In this document: positions 8,914-16,213 of the stretch, one piece after another
Numbering within the stretch: position 1 is the stretch's first letter
Layout of the letters: each line of letters begins with the position of its first letter
NCBI RefSeq assembly: GCF_920987055.1
Contig: NZ_CAKLBX010000001.1
Span: 3,086,501 to 3,150,500, forward strand
DNA: 64,000 bases
From: Novosphingobium sp. CECT 9465
GTDB lineage: Bacteria > Pseudomonadota > Alphaproteobacteria > Sphingomonadales > Sphingomonadaceae
Reading direction: 5' to 3'
Program-made: the position numbers and the translations under genes
Notes under the pieces: model-generated
What the model was told of the DNA's origin: nothing
Database searches by the model: none
The model's input: only the letters and a program-made list of their open reading frames with translations

Positions 8914-9455
8914 TTAGGCGGCGAGCTTGCGGTGTTGCAAGCGCCGATGTTCGATGGTCTGTCGCTTGATCCTTTCGCGCTGTTTGATGATGGCTGGAGC
9001 CCTGCCGAAGTAGGCATCGGCGGGCGTCACGTTGTTCAGGCTCTCGTGGTAACGCTGGTGGTTGTAGTACTCGACGAAGGCCTCGATTTGGGCTTCGAGG
9101 TCGCCGGGCAAAAAGTAGTTTTCCAGCAGGATGCGGTTTTTCAGGGTTTGGTGCCAGCGCTCGATCTTGCCCTGGGTTTGCGGGTGCATCGGGGCACCGC
9201 GCACGTGGCTCATCTTCCGGGCCTCAATGTATTCAGCCAATTCGCCGGCGATGTAGCTGGGGCCATTATCCGACAACAGCCTGGGCTTGTGCAGCACCGT
9301 GGCGCTGTCGCAGCCCGATGCGCCAAGGGCCAGGTCGAGCGTGTCGGTCACATCCTCGGCGCGCATGTTGGTGCACAGTTTCCAGGCGATAATGTAGCGC
9401 GAGAAGTCGTCGAGCACGGTCGACAGGTACATCCAGCCCCACCCGATGATCTTGA
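8914..9455 (-). pseudogene. IS3 transposase OrfB, 3' part (downstream of intron)
   Basis: This segment encodes the second half of the DDE integrase core. It has the second catalytic aspartate in LLSDNGPSY and the catalytic glutamate in HPQTQGKIERWHQTLK. It joins in frame to the 5' part at 11696-12169 once the intron is removed, giving the standard DFTYFKIIGWGW stretch across the junction. Without splicing the transposase is broken. It ends in HRRLQHRKLAA close to the left inverted repeat. Confidence 0.85.
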
Positions 9456-9529
9456 GTGGAGTAGGAAGCGCATAAGCGCTTCCCCTCCCCGAACCGTACG
9501 TGCACCTTTCAGCGCATACGGCTCTCTAT
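9456..9529 (-). ncRNA. group II intron domains V and VI
   Basis: Domain V reads GAGCCGTATGCG, loop region, CGTACGGTTC (complement of 9491-9524). It includes the AGC catalytic triad near the 5' side. Domain VI (9456-9488) folds as GGAAGCGC/GCGCTTCC with an ATAA-like loop, and an unpaired A a few bases from the 3' splice site is the likely branch point. Confidence 0.85.
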
Positions 9530-11044
9530 TCAACCTTGGTCCAAGGCCATGGCGACATCACGATAGCGGGAGGTGACGGTGTTTCGGAGCTCGTCCCGAT
9601 AGATGTAGGGATTTCGCTCCGGATTCCGCCACCGGAACTGCATCTTCTGGCTTGTGACCAGTCGTCGCAGCGCCTTGCCGACGGCATTGCCCTGATTGCT
9701 TCGACCGTAGACCAGCCACGTCTTCGATTGGCCGGTTTCCGGCATGCGGTACCATTTACGCATCAAAGGCTTGATACGGGACCGGTACTTCTGCGCCAAC
9801 CAGTGCGCCATTTTCCAGAACACGACGGTGTCGATGCGCCGGAATGTGCGCGCCGTGAAGTCGGTGAACCTGTAGAACGCAGCCCATCCCGCCAGCTGGC
9901 GGTTCAGACCGTCGATCATGTCCACCGCGGCAACCTCATGATTGCCGGAGAGAGCCTCGACCAATCGGCGAGCGAAGGTCTTGGCCTTCTCCTTGGGTAT
10001 CGTTGAGACCACGGACATGCGTCCGCTCGATCCCCGCCTGCGGATAATCCGGTGCCCGAGGAACACGAACCCGTCGTCGACGTGGGTGATATGGCTCTTG
10101 TCCATATTCAACGTCAGCTTCAGGTCGTCTTCCAGAAAGGCCCGGCATTCCTCGCGGATGGCCTCGGCATGTGCCTTGGTGCCCTTGACGATGACAACGA
10201 AGTCATCGGCGTAACGGCAGTAGGCGACAGCAGGTTTCCATTGCCGGTTCTCGCGAACCGTGATGGGGCGCCCCTGCTGGATGCCGAAGTTCCATGCCCA
10301 GCGATCCTTTCGCGCCTTGTCGCTCAGGTATTTCGCCTCCAGCCACGCATCAAACTCATGGAGCATGATGTTGGACAGGAGCGGCGACAGCACGCCGCCT
10401 TGCGGTACACCTTCGCTTGAGGCGACGAACAGGCCACGGTCGACGTGGCCCGCCTTCAGGAATCGCCAGAGCAGATCAACAAACCGATCATCCCGGATTC
10501 GCCGCCGAACGCAGCGAAGCAGAAGCCGGTGGTGGACCGTATCGAAGTAGCTCGCCAGATCACCTTCGATGATCCAGCGGCCCCGCGCTCCGGCACCACT
10601 ATCCTGCAACTGTATCTTCACGGTCCGGACAGCGTGATGCACGCTGCGTTCCGGCCTGAAGCCGTAGGAGAGGCGATGGAAGTCGCTTTCCCAGATCGGC
10701 TCCATGGCCATCAGCATCGCGCGCTGGACGATGCGGTCTTTCAGGGTCGGGATACCAAGTGGTCGTTTCTTGCCATTGGCTTTCGGGATATAGATTCGCC
10801 TGACCGGCTGCGGGTGATAACTCCCCGTCAGCAAGTCCGTTCGCAGACTGGCCAGCTGTTCTGCCAGTACGGCCTGCATCCGTCGCTTGTCCATTCCGTC
10901 GATGCCCGGCGTATTGGCGCCACTCGACGCCAGCACGATCCGAGCCGCCTCGGCAAGCCACGCCCGATCGGCAATGAGCCGGAGAAGGCGATCGAACTTG
11001 CGGTTCTGGTCGCTCTCGGCCCACGTCGCGAGCTTGTGCTGCAT
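9530..11044 (-). CDS. ltrA: group II intron reverse transcriptase/maturase
   Basis: The 504-residue protein helps its host intron splice and retrohome by reverse transcription. Visible motifs are the RT0-RT1 region (PLGIPTLKDRIVQRA, about residue 95), RT4 SYGFRPERS, GVPQGGVLSPLLSN (about residue 215) and the catalytic YADD (CRYADDFVV, about residue 280). A maturase X-like domain follows (GLNRQLAGWAAFYRF). No C-terminal HNH endonuclease motif is seen, so it is an En-minus type. The ATG at 11044 (MQHKLATWAESDQ) is chosen over a TTG five codons upstream. Confidence 0.93.
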   Translation of the reverse strand: MQHKLATWAESDQNRKFDRLLRLIADRAWLAEAARIVLASSGANTPGIDGMDKRRMQAVLAEQLASLRTDLLTGSYHPQPVRRIYIPKANGKKRPLGIPTLKDRIVQRAMLMAMEPIWESDFHRLSYGFRPERSVHHAVRTVKIQLQDSGAGARGRWIIEGDLASYFDTVHHRLLLRCVRRRIRDDRFVDLLWRFLKAGHVDRGLFVASSEGVPQGGVLSPLLSNIMLHEFDAWLEAKYLSDKARKDRWAWNFGIQQGRPITVRENRQWKPAVAYCRYADDFVVIVKGTKAHAEAIREECRAFLEDDLKLTLNMDKSHITHVDDGFVFLGHRIIRRRGSSGRMSVVSTIPKEKAKTFARRLVEALSGNHEVAAVDMIDGLNRQLAGWAAFYRFTDFTARTFRRIDTVVFWKMAHWLAQKYRSRIKPLMRKWYRMPETGQSKTWLVYGRSNQGNAVGKALRRLVTSQKMQFRWRNPERNPYIYRDELRNTVTSRYRDVAMALDQG

Positions 11045-11695
11045 TTCGCTGATTATCAAAGGTCTTCACCTCGTTTGGTCAGGTAGTTTGCACTTCAAGC
11101 TGATTGAACTGTCCCCCTTCGCCATGTGACAGGCTTTCCCTGTCGCGGACTACTACGGGGACTCCGCCAGCACGGTGGACATCGGGGCCAACTCCCTTGG
11201 CATTCCATCATGCCTTCCCTCGTTCATATGCTGGACTTTCGCGCGCTGGGGAGGCTGCCGGTCGCAGTCCTTGTCCTTGCGTCCCGCAAGTCGATGCCGA
11301 TGCCATGGCCTGGCTGCATTCTCTCCATGGCTCCATGCGGACGGGCTACATTTCCGGCCACATTCGGATGTCGCCGACATACGTCTCCGGCGCCATCATC
11401 AGCATTCCGCCTGTTAAGCCGTGTAGGCGAAGGCGACATTTCAGCCCTCGGATGCGGATTAACCGGTTCGTGTTCCTCAACCTTCCAGCGCTACAGCCTC
11501 GGGGACCATCTCGGCGTAACGGCTTCGCCTCAATCCCCTTTACCTGCGGGCTACGTCACCCTGCCAGTTGACGGCAGGTCACCGCCGCTTGGGCTCATGC
11601 CCCCTCACAGCAGAGGGCAAGGCATTCGTTCAGTTCCTCCTTTCTCCTTTGCATTCCAGTCATATGCACCCCGGACCATCCGGGACGAGGCGCAC

Positions 11696-12169
11696 AGTAG
11701 GTAAAATCAGTCTGCCACATCTCGTTTACCCGCGTGGTCTTGGTGTGGAACTGATCGGCGGCCTTGATCACGACATAGGCCGGGCTGGTGATCAGATCGT
11801 GGGCCTTCAACAGACGGTAAACCGTGGCTTCCGACACGAAGTAGCGCCTCTCATCGGTAAAACGCACCGCCAGTTCCCGGGGGCTTAGCTCGGACTGCCC
11901 CAGCGCCAGCTCGATGATCTGATCATGGATGTCAGGCGGGATCCGGTTCCACACCCGGCTCGGTGTCGATGGCCGATCCTCCAGCGCCTCCGGGCCGCCT
12001 TCGAGGAACCGGTCGTACCAGCGGTAGAAGGTCCGACGGGCAATGCCGAGCTCGTCCAACGTGTGCTTGGCTGGTAGGTGCGATTGCTCGACGATCCGGA
12101 TGATCTCGAGCTTCTCCGATGCTGGATACCTCATTCGTCGTCGCCCCCATCCGCGATCATACTTTTTTT
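11696..12169 (-). pseudogene. IS3 transposase OrfB, 5' part (upstream of intron)
   Basis: This part is reached by a -1 frameshift from OrfA at the A7G site. It carries the HTH-like region (LGIARRTFYRWYDRFLEGG), the pre-catalytic region and the first catalytic aspartate in WQTDFTY. The intron begins directly after that tyrosine codon plus one base. Downstream, the frame runs on into intron sequence and stops at 11595, giving no functional protein unless the intron is spliced. Confidence 0.82.
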
Positions 12170-12517
12170 GAGCAGACGGTTTTCGAGCGTCAGGTCGGCA
12201 ACGCATTCCTTCAGGGCACGGGCTTCGCGGCGCAGGTCCTGCACCTCGCCGGTGGTTGCGGCACGGGCAGTGTCGCCAGCCAGGCGACGCTTGCCCGCTT
12301 CCATGAACTCCTTCGACCAGGTGTAATACAGGCTTTGGGCGATGCCTTCCTTGCGGCACAGCTCGGCAATGCTGTCCTCGCCGCGCAGGCCATCCAGCAC
12401 GATCCTGATCTTGTCTTCGGCCGAGAAGTGCCGACGGGTCTGCCGCCGGATGTCCTTCACCACCCGCTCGGCAGGGGCCTTCATCGGCGATTTTTTTAAG
12501 GAGTGTTGGGGCTTCAT
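12131..12517 (-). CDS. IS3 transposase OrfA
   Basis: The 128-residue protein has an HTH (SIAELCRKEGIAQSLYYTWSKEF) that binds the element's ends, followed by a leucine-zipper-like helix (REARALKECVADLTLENRLLKKS). It ends just beyond the A7G slippery site, as in other IS3-family OrfA proteins. OrfA alone acts as regulator; the OrfAB fusion is the transposase. Its start codon sits inside a 20-bp inverted repeat. Confidence 0.9.
   Translation of the reverse strand: MKPQHSLKKSPMKAPAERVVKDIRRQTRRHFSAEDKIRIVLDGLRGEDSIAELCRKEGIAQSLYYTWSKEFMEAGKRRLAGDTARAATTGEVQDLRREARALKECVADLTLENRLLKKSMIADGGDDE
12162..12169 (-). promoter_or_regulatory. A7G programmed -1 frameshift site
   Basis: On the minus strand the sequence AAAAAAAG lies at the overlap of OrfA (LLKKSMIADGG) and the OrfB frame (QKKYDRGWGRRR). 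A7G and A6G are the usual slippery sequences that make the OrfAB fusion in the IS3 family. Confidence 0.8.
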
Positions 12518-12560
12518 CTTCGTTCCTTCGTCACTACGACGAAGCCCCAACACTCCTTAA
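12496..12560. repeat. 20-bp perfect inverted repeat around the OrfA start
   Basis: TTAAGGAGTGTTGGGGCTTC at 12496-12515 is exactly complementary to 12541-12560, with a 25-base loop holding the OrfA ribosome site. Any transcript entering from outside the element would form a hairpin that includes the OrfA start and first codons. Confidence 0.8.
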
Positions 12561-12583
12561 ATCACAACCTCAAATCTGTGCCA

Positions 12584-12737
12584 TTGGTGCTGACGGGGAA
12601 CACTCGCCCCTCTCGCCAATGGTCACGGTCACGAGGTCATGATCGTGGACGATAACATGCAGTTGCAAGGCATCGTTACCCAAACGGACATCATTGCCAG
12701 TTTGATAACAAAAGCGGTCACGCTCAATGCAAAATGA
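12584..12737 (+). pseudogene. HPP-family CBS-domain protein, C-terminal remnant
   Basis: A frame that enters from the IS end and stops at 12737 encodes about 50 residues. They include GHGHEVMIVDDNMQLQGIVTQ and TDIIASLI, the end of a CBS domain as found fused to HPP membrane proteins. The rest of the gene is absent on the other side of the IS element, so insertion was accompanied by deletion or the fragment was already truncated. Confidence 0.65.
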
Positions 12738-12811
12738 GGGTTGTCACCTTTGGCTGCCGCTTCGGAGGCAGCCAAGCGCGACGCTCCACGGATACCCCGC
12801 CATGTCGGCTT

Positions 12812-13684
12812 TTAGGCTATAGCTTGGCTGTCAGACGCCGCGACCAGCTTATCGACCTTGGCCAGGAAAAAGCGCTCACTCCACAGATCAACCGATTTGA
12901 GATCGGCAGGACGCAGGAAGCGCTCAACATCCTTTGCTGCTTCCTTCCACTCGATCCGAGTGATTGGGCCAGAAAGCGCAGCCTTCAACCATGCCATGTC
13001 GACGAGGAGCGACCCGTCACCGGCCCATGGTCCTGCCTGAACAAGCGCGTTTTGCAAAAGAACGAAATTGGGTTCGAGCCCACGCGAAACATACCAGGAG
13101 AAGTCGAACCAGTCGCGACCTTTGAGGAATCCCCGGCATAGCAGGGCGTGAATCTTCAGCGCGAAATTGGAAGCCAGATCCTGGTGGCGCACCTCATAAT
13201 CGGCTGGAAAATCAAGATAGGTAGTTGCCTCGCCCGATCCTGCGGGCGGGTTCACATCAATTTCCAGCTTGATCTTGATCGCCTTGCGATGGCCGGTGCC
13301 TGCGAATGACAGGTCGAGCTGGCTGGCGATGGAATCGTCCTTGAGCAGCGCTTGGCGAATGGCCGTATCCATACGCGGCTTTGGCTGCGCTTCCAGTGCC
13401 AGCCCGAACTGGCCGAACACCTCGGTCATCCCCTCGAGGTAAGGGGACCAGTCGAAGTCCATGTTCGGCATGCGCAGGAGAAAGTCCAAGTCCTCGGAAA
13501 AGCGTGGCAGGCCGTGTAAAATGCGCAGGCTGGTGCCGCCTTGGAACAGGGCGCAATCGAAGAAATCGGAGCGCCACAGCGCGTATAGCGCAATCTCCTG
13601 GAGGATCTCCTTGAGCGCGTTTTCCTCTTCAAGCGCATTGGTGGCGCCATAGCGGCCGAGCTTTTCCTTGATGATGTCAATCAT
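12812..13684 (-). CDS. abiEii: AbiEii/AbiGii-type nucleotidyltransferase toxin
   Basis: The 290-residue protein is the toxin half of the AbiE type IV toxin-antitoxin system, a DNA polymerase beta-like nucleotidyltransferase that stops growth and aborts phage infection. Motif I, FQGGTSLRILHGLPRFSEDLDF (split here as GGTSLRI and RFSEDLDF, about residues 50-70), carries the G-S and D-x-D catalytic elements. A conserved KGRDWFDFSWY lies near residue 190. The start overlaps the end of the antitoxin gene by 8 bases, the usual translational coupling. Confidence 0.92.
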   Translation of the reverse strand: MIDIIKEKLGRYGATNALEEENALKEILQEIALYALWRSDFFDCALFQGGTSLRILHGLPRFSEDLDFLLRMPNMDFDWSPYLEGMTEVFGQFGLALEAQPKPRMDTAIRQALLKDDSIASQLDLSFAGTGHRKAIKIKLEIDVNPPAGSGEATTYLDFPADYEVRHQDLASNFALKIHALLCRGFLKGRDWFDFSWYVSRGLEPNFVLLQNALVQAGPWAGDGSLLVDMAWLKAALSGPITRIEWKEAAKDVERFLRPADLKSVDLWSERFFLAKVDKLVAASDSQAIA

Positions 13685-14363
13685 GCAGCGATCCCCTGCT
13701 TTGAGCCCGTTTTGTCGTCAGAACCACATCTTCAAGCTCGGAAAGGAAGGCTTTCACTGCCTTGTGCTTGTAGACCGACTTCACTGCGGCAAAGTCCGTT
13801 TCCGTCAACGCCAGAAGCGCCTCGTCATCGATCCGCATGCCACTGGTCAGCCAATCGAGGCCAGACCATTCCACCTTGCGCAGGGCGACAAGATCCATAA
13901 GGGCGCGCAGCGGCCTAGCGACAAAGGCGGTGAGCTTGTCGAAGGTCACCCGTTCGACGCCGCCAAGGAAGCAATAATCAGCAATGGCCAGCGGATGATA
14001 TTTGAAGGAGCCGAATTCGGTGGCCGGGATCTCCAGCGTTTTACGCCCCGGCGTCACGCTGGCAGTGACAAGCACGGCTTCAGGAATCCAGCCATGGTAA
14101 GCCAGCGCGCTTTCAAAGGAAATATAGCTCCCGGGAAGCAAAGCCTGCGCCACCGCGAAGGGATGCACAGGAGCGCTTCGATGCGCCTTGGCAAGCGTAT
14201 AAACCCCGCGCTTCAGGCGAATGAGTGACCCGTCCTTGAGGGCGCGGTTGACGAGGCCATAACGCCGCGCATCGCCTCCCCCCAGCAGTTCGCTGAGCTG
14301 GCGTTCGTTGAAGACCCGATCGCGCAGCGCGCTTGCGGATACCTGTTGCGCTAGGCTGGACAT
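13677..14363 (-). CDS. abiEi: AbiEi-type antitoxin / transcriptional regulator
   Basis: The 228-residue protein has an N-terminal winged helix (ERQLSELLGGGDARRYGLVNRALKDGSLIRLKRGVYTL) and the C-terminal antitoxin domain (SYISFESALAYHGWIPEAV ... TPGRKTLEIPATEFGSFKYH). In AbiE systems this protein represses its own operon and prevents toxicity without binding the toxin directly. The ATG at 14363 (MSSLAQQVSASAL) is used; a longer frame to 14441 would cover the likely operator. Confidence 0.9.
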   Translation of the reverse strand: MSSLAQQVSASALRDRVFNERQLSELLGGGDARRYGLVNRALKDGSLIRLKRGVYTLAKAHRSAPVHPFAVAQALLPGSYISFESALAYHGWIPEAVLVTASVTPGRKTLEIPATEFGSFKYHPLAIADYCFLGGVERVTFDKLTAFVARPLRALMDLVALRKVEWSGLDWLTSGMRIDDEALLALTETDFAAVKSVYKHKAVKAFLSELEDVVLTTKRAQSRGSLHD

Positions 14364-14364
14364 A

Positions 14365-14405
14365 AAATTCTCAATACTTCCTAATAATGAAAGTTTCAAG
14401 AATTT
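14365..14405. promoter_or_regulatory. inverted repeat upstream of abiEi, likely operator
   Basis: AAATTCT (14365-14371) and AGAATTT (14399-14405) form a perfect 7-bp inverted repeat in an AT-rich stretch directly before the abiEi start. AbiEi proteins bind inverted repeats in their own promoters, so this is the likely autoregulatory site. Confidence 0.5.
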
Positions 14406-14631
14406 CTCTATCTCCGCCTTTGCGCACCGTTCGCGCTGCAATTGACTCCCTCAGGCGTGCGTCGGCGGCGCACAGGCCATCGTCAAAGCACTGCGAACTA
14501 CGCCCCTCCCTGTTTTTCTATCCCCCACTGCTACGACGCTAAATCCTTGTTGAATTAGCCCCTTTTCTGCGTCTCTTACTCGTCCCCGTCGAGCCGGACG
14601 ATCCTGTCCCGCTCCCGAAGCGGGGTATCCG

Positions 14632-15615
14632 ATGGGCGCTGAGCCAGTCCGAATTGAAGCACGTTCACGCGGCGCACGCATGCTGCGCACGGCGATGGGC
14701 GCATCGATCGCGACCTGGCTGGCCGACCCGCAGGTCATCGAGATCATGCTCAATCCGGATGGACGCCTGTGGGTCGACCGGTTGGGCATCGGACTGTCCG
14801 ATAGTGGTGAACGCCTTACCGCAGCCGATGGTGAGCGCATCATCCGATTGGTTGCCCATCATGTGGGTGCCGAAGTTCACGGCGATGCACCGCGCGTGTC
14901 AGCGGAGCTGCCGGAAAGCGGAGAACGGTTCGAAGGCCTCCTGCCACCGGTGGTGGCGGCTCCCACCTTTGCCATCCGCAAGCCCGCCGTCGCGGTGTTT
15001 CTGCTCGAGGACTACGTCAGCACAGGAATCATGTGCGCAACTGAAGCCGACAGTCTTCGTTCGGGCGTTGCAGAGCGGCTGAACATCCTTGTCGCCGGGG
15101 GCACTGGCACCGGCAAAACGACGCTCACGAACGCCCTGCTCGCCGAGGTCGCCAAGACCACCGACCGGGTCGTTCTGATCGAAGACACCCGCGAGCTCCA
15201 ATGCCGCGCGCCAAACCTTGTGGCGATGCGGACCAAGGATGGCGTGGCCTCACTCTCTGATCTGGTCCGCTCCAGTCTTCGCCTTCGCCCTGACCGGATT
15301 CCGATTGGCGAAGTGCGCGGTGCCGAGGCGCTTGATCTCCTCAAGGCCTGGGGCACCGGCCACCCCGGCGGGATCGGGACGATCCACGCCGGAAGCGCGA
15401 TTGGTGCCCTGCGGCGGATGGAACAGTTGATCCAGGAAGCAGTCGTGACTGTTCCGCGCGCCCTGATCGCCGAGACCATCAACCTCATTGCCGTGCTGGT
15501 GCGCGATGGCACCGGGCGGCGTCTCGCCGAACTGGCCCGCGTCGACGGGCTCGACCCGGTCACCGGCGACTATCGCCTGATTCCCGCCACCCAAACCCAA
15601 GGAGACTCCCTATGA
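14632..15615 (+). CDS. trbB: conjugal transfer ATPase TrbB (VirB11-like)
   Basis: TrbB is the hexameric traffic ATPase of the type IV secretion channel. The 327-residue protein has Walker [12 protein letters not shown] near residue 155, the Asp box [11 protein letters not shown] near residue 183, Walker B-like [15 protein letters not shown] near residue 222 and the His box [13 protein letters not shown] near residue 243. It starts the trb operon. The 270 bases before it are intergenic with no CopG or TraG gene, which is unusual for this operon type. Confidence 0.95.
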   Translation: MGAEPVRIEARSRGARMLRTAMGASIATWLADPQVIEIMLNPDGRLWVDRLGIGLSDSGERLTAADGERIIRLVAHHVGAEVHGDAPRVSAELPESGERFEGLLPPVVAAPTFAIRKPAVAVFLLEDYVSTGIMCATEADSLRSGVAERLNILVAGGTGTGKTTLTNALLAEVAKTTDRVVLIEDTRELQCRAPNLVAMRTKDGVASLSDLVRSSLRLRPDRIPIGEVRGAEALDLLKAWGTGHPGGIGTIHAGSAIGALRRMEQLIQEAVVTVPRALIAETINLIAVLVRDGTGRRLAELARVDGLDPVTGDYRLIPATQTQGDSL

Positions 15616-15944
15616 TCCATGCCCTTCGGCGCGGCACCAATCGCGCTGCGCTCGCTGCTACCGCTGCTTTCGTGATGGTGGCCACTGCCACCCCGGCGCA
15701 TGCCGGCGGTTCGTCGATGCCGTGGGAAGCTCCGCTGCAGTCGATCCTCGAAAGCATCGAGGGGCCGGTCGCCAAGATCGTTGCGGTGATCATCATCATC
15801 GTCACCGGCCTAAGCCTGGCCTTCGGCGACACGTCGGGCGGCTTTCGCCGCCTGATCCAGATCGTGTTTGGCCTCTCCATCGCCTTTGCCGCATCGAGCT
15901 TCTTCCTGAGCTTCTTCAGCTTCGGCGGCGGGGCGCTGATCTGA
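15612..15944 (+). CDS. trbC: TrbC pilin (VirB2-like)
   Basis: TrbC is the precursor of the conjugative pilus subunit. The 110-residue protein has a signal sequence with cleavage likely at ATPAHAG, then two strongly hydrophobic segments (IVAVIIIIVTGLSLAFG and GLSIAFAASSFFLSFF), as expected for a cyclic pilin. It overlaps the trbB end by 4 bases and shares its last base with the trbD start. Confidence 0.93.
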   Translation: MIHALRRGTNRAALAATAAFVMVATATPAHAGGSSMPWEAPLQSILESIEGPVAKIVAVIIIIVTGLSLAFGDTSGGFRRLIQIVFGLSIAFAASSFFLSFFSFGGGALI

Positions 15945-16213
15945 TGACGTCGGCAGACGACATCCCCGGCTTCTATGCCCCGGTCCACCGCGCACTGGCC
16001 GAGCCGATTCTGCTCGGCGGTGCGCCGCGCGCACTCGCTATCGTCAATGGCACGCTGGCGGGCGCAATTGGTCTCGGCTTGCGGCTCTGGCTCGCTGGCC
16101 TTGCCATCTGGGCAATCGGCCATGTGCTTTCGGTTTGGGCTGCACGCCGTGATCCGCAGTTTGTAGATGTCGCGCGCCGCCATCTCAAATATCCGACCTG
16201 GGTGCGGCCATGA
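15944..16213 (+). CDS. trbD: TrbD conjugal transfer membrane protein (VirB3-like)
   Basis: The 89-residue protein begins MTSADDIPGFYAPVHRAL, the family's typical start, and has a hydrophobic stretch followed by a C-terminal RRHLKYPTWVRP. VirB3/TrbD is an inner-membrane part of the type IV secretion system that works with the VirB4 ATPase. The ATG overlaps the trbC stop (TGATG) and its end overlaps trbE by 4 bases. Confidence 0.93.
   Translation: MTSADDIPGFYAPVHRALAEPILLGGAPRALAIVNGTLAGAIGLGLRLWLAGLAIWAIGHVLSVWAARRDPQFVDVARRHLKYPTWVRP

Larger units (their letters stand above)
9456..11695 (-). mobile_element. group II intron
   Basis: Read on the minus strand, the intron starts with the consensus GTGCG at 11695 and ends in AC at 9456. 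It contains a 34-base domain V (9491-9524), a domain VI hairpin with a candidate bulged A, and an LtrA-type reverse transcriptase gene. The exon junction restores the IS3 transposase reading frame exactly (Tyr-Phe-Lys), which fixes both boundaries. About 650 bases upstream of the protein gene would hold domains I-III; I did not fold them. Confidence 0.88.
8889..12583 (-). mobile_element. IS3-family insertion sequence, split by a group II intron
   Basis: Two overlapping transposase frames read leftward. The outer ends are imperfect inverted repeats starting TGCGGACCTCGTCTGGGGG on the left (8889) and, on the complementary strand, TGGCACAGATTTGAGG on the right (12583). Removing the 2240-base intron leaves an element of about 1.45 kb, normal for IS3. 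I could not find a clean short target duplication. The right end abuts a truncated HPP/CBS gene, so the insertion or a later deletion removed neighbouring DNA. Confidence 0.8.
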
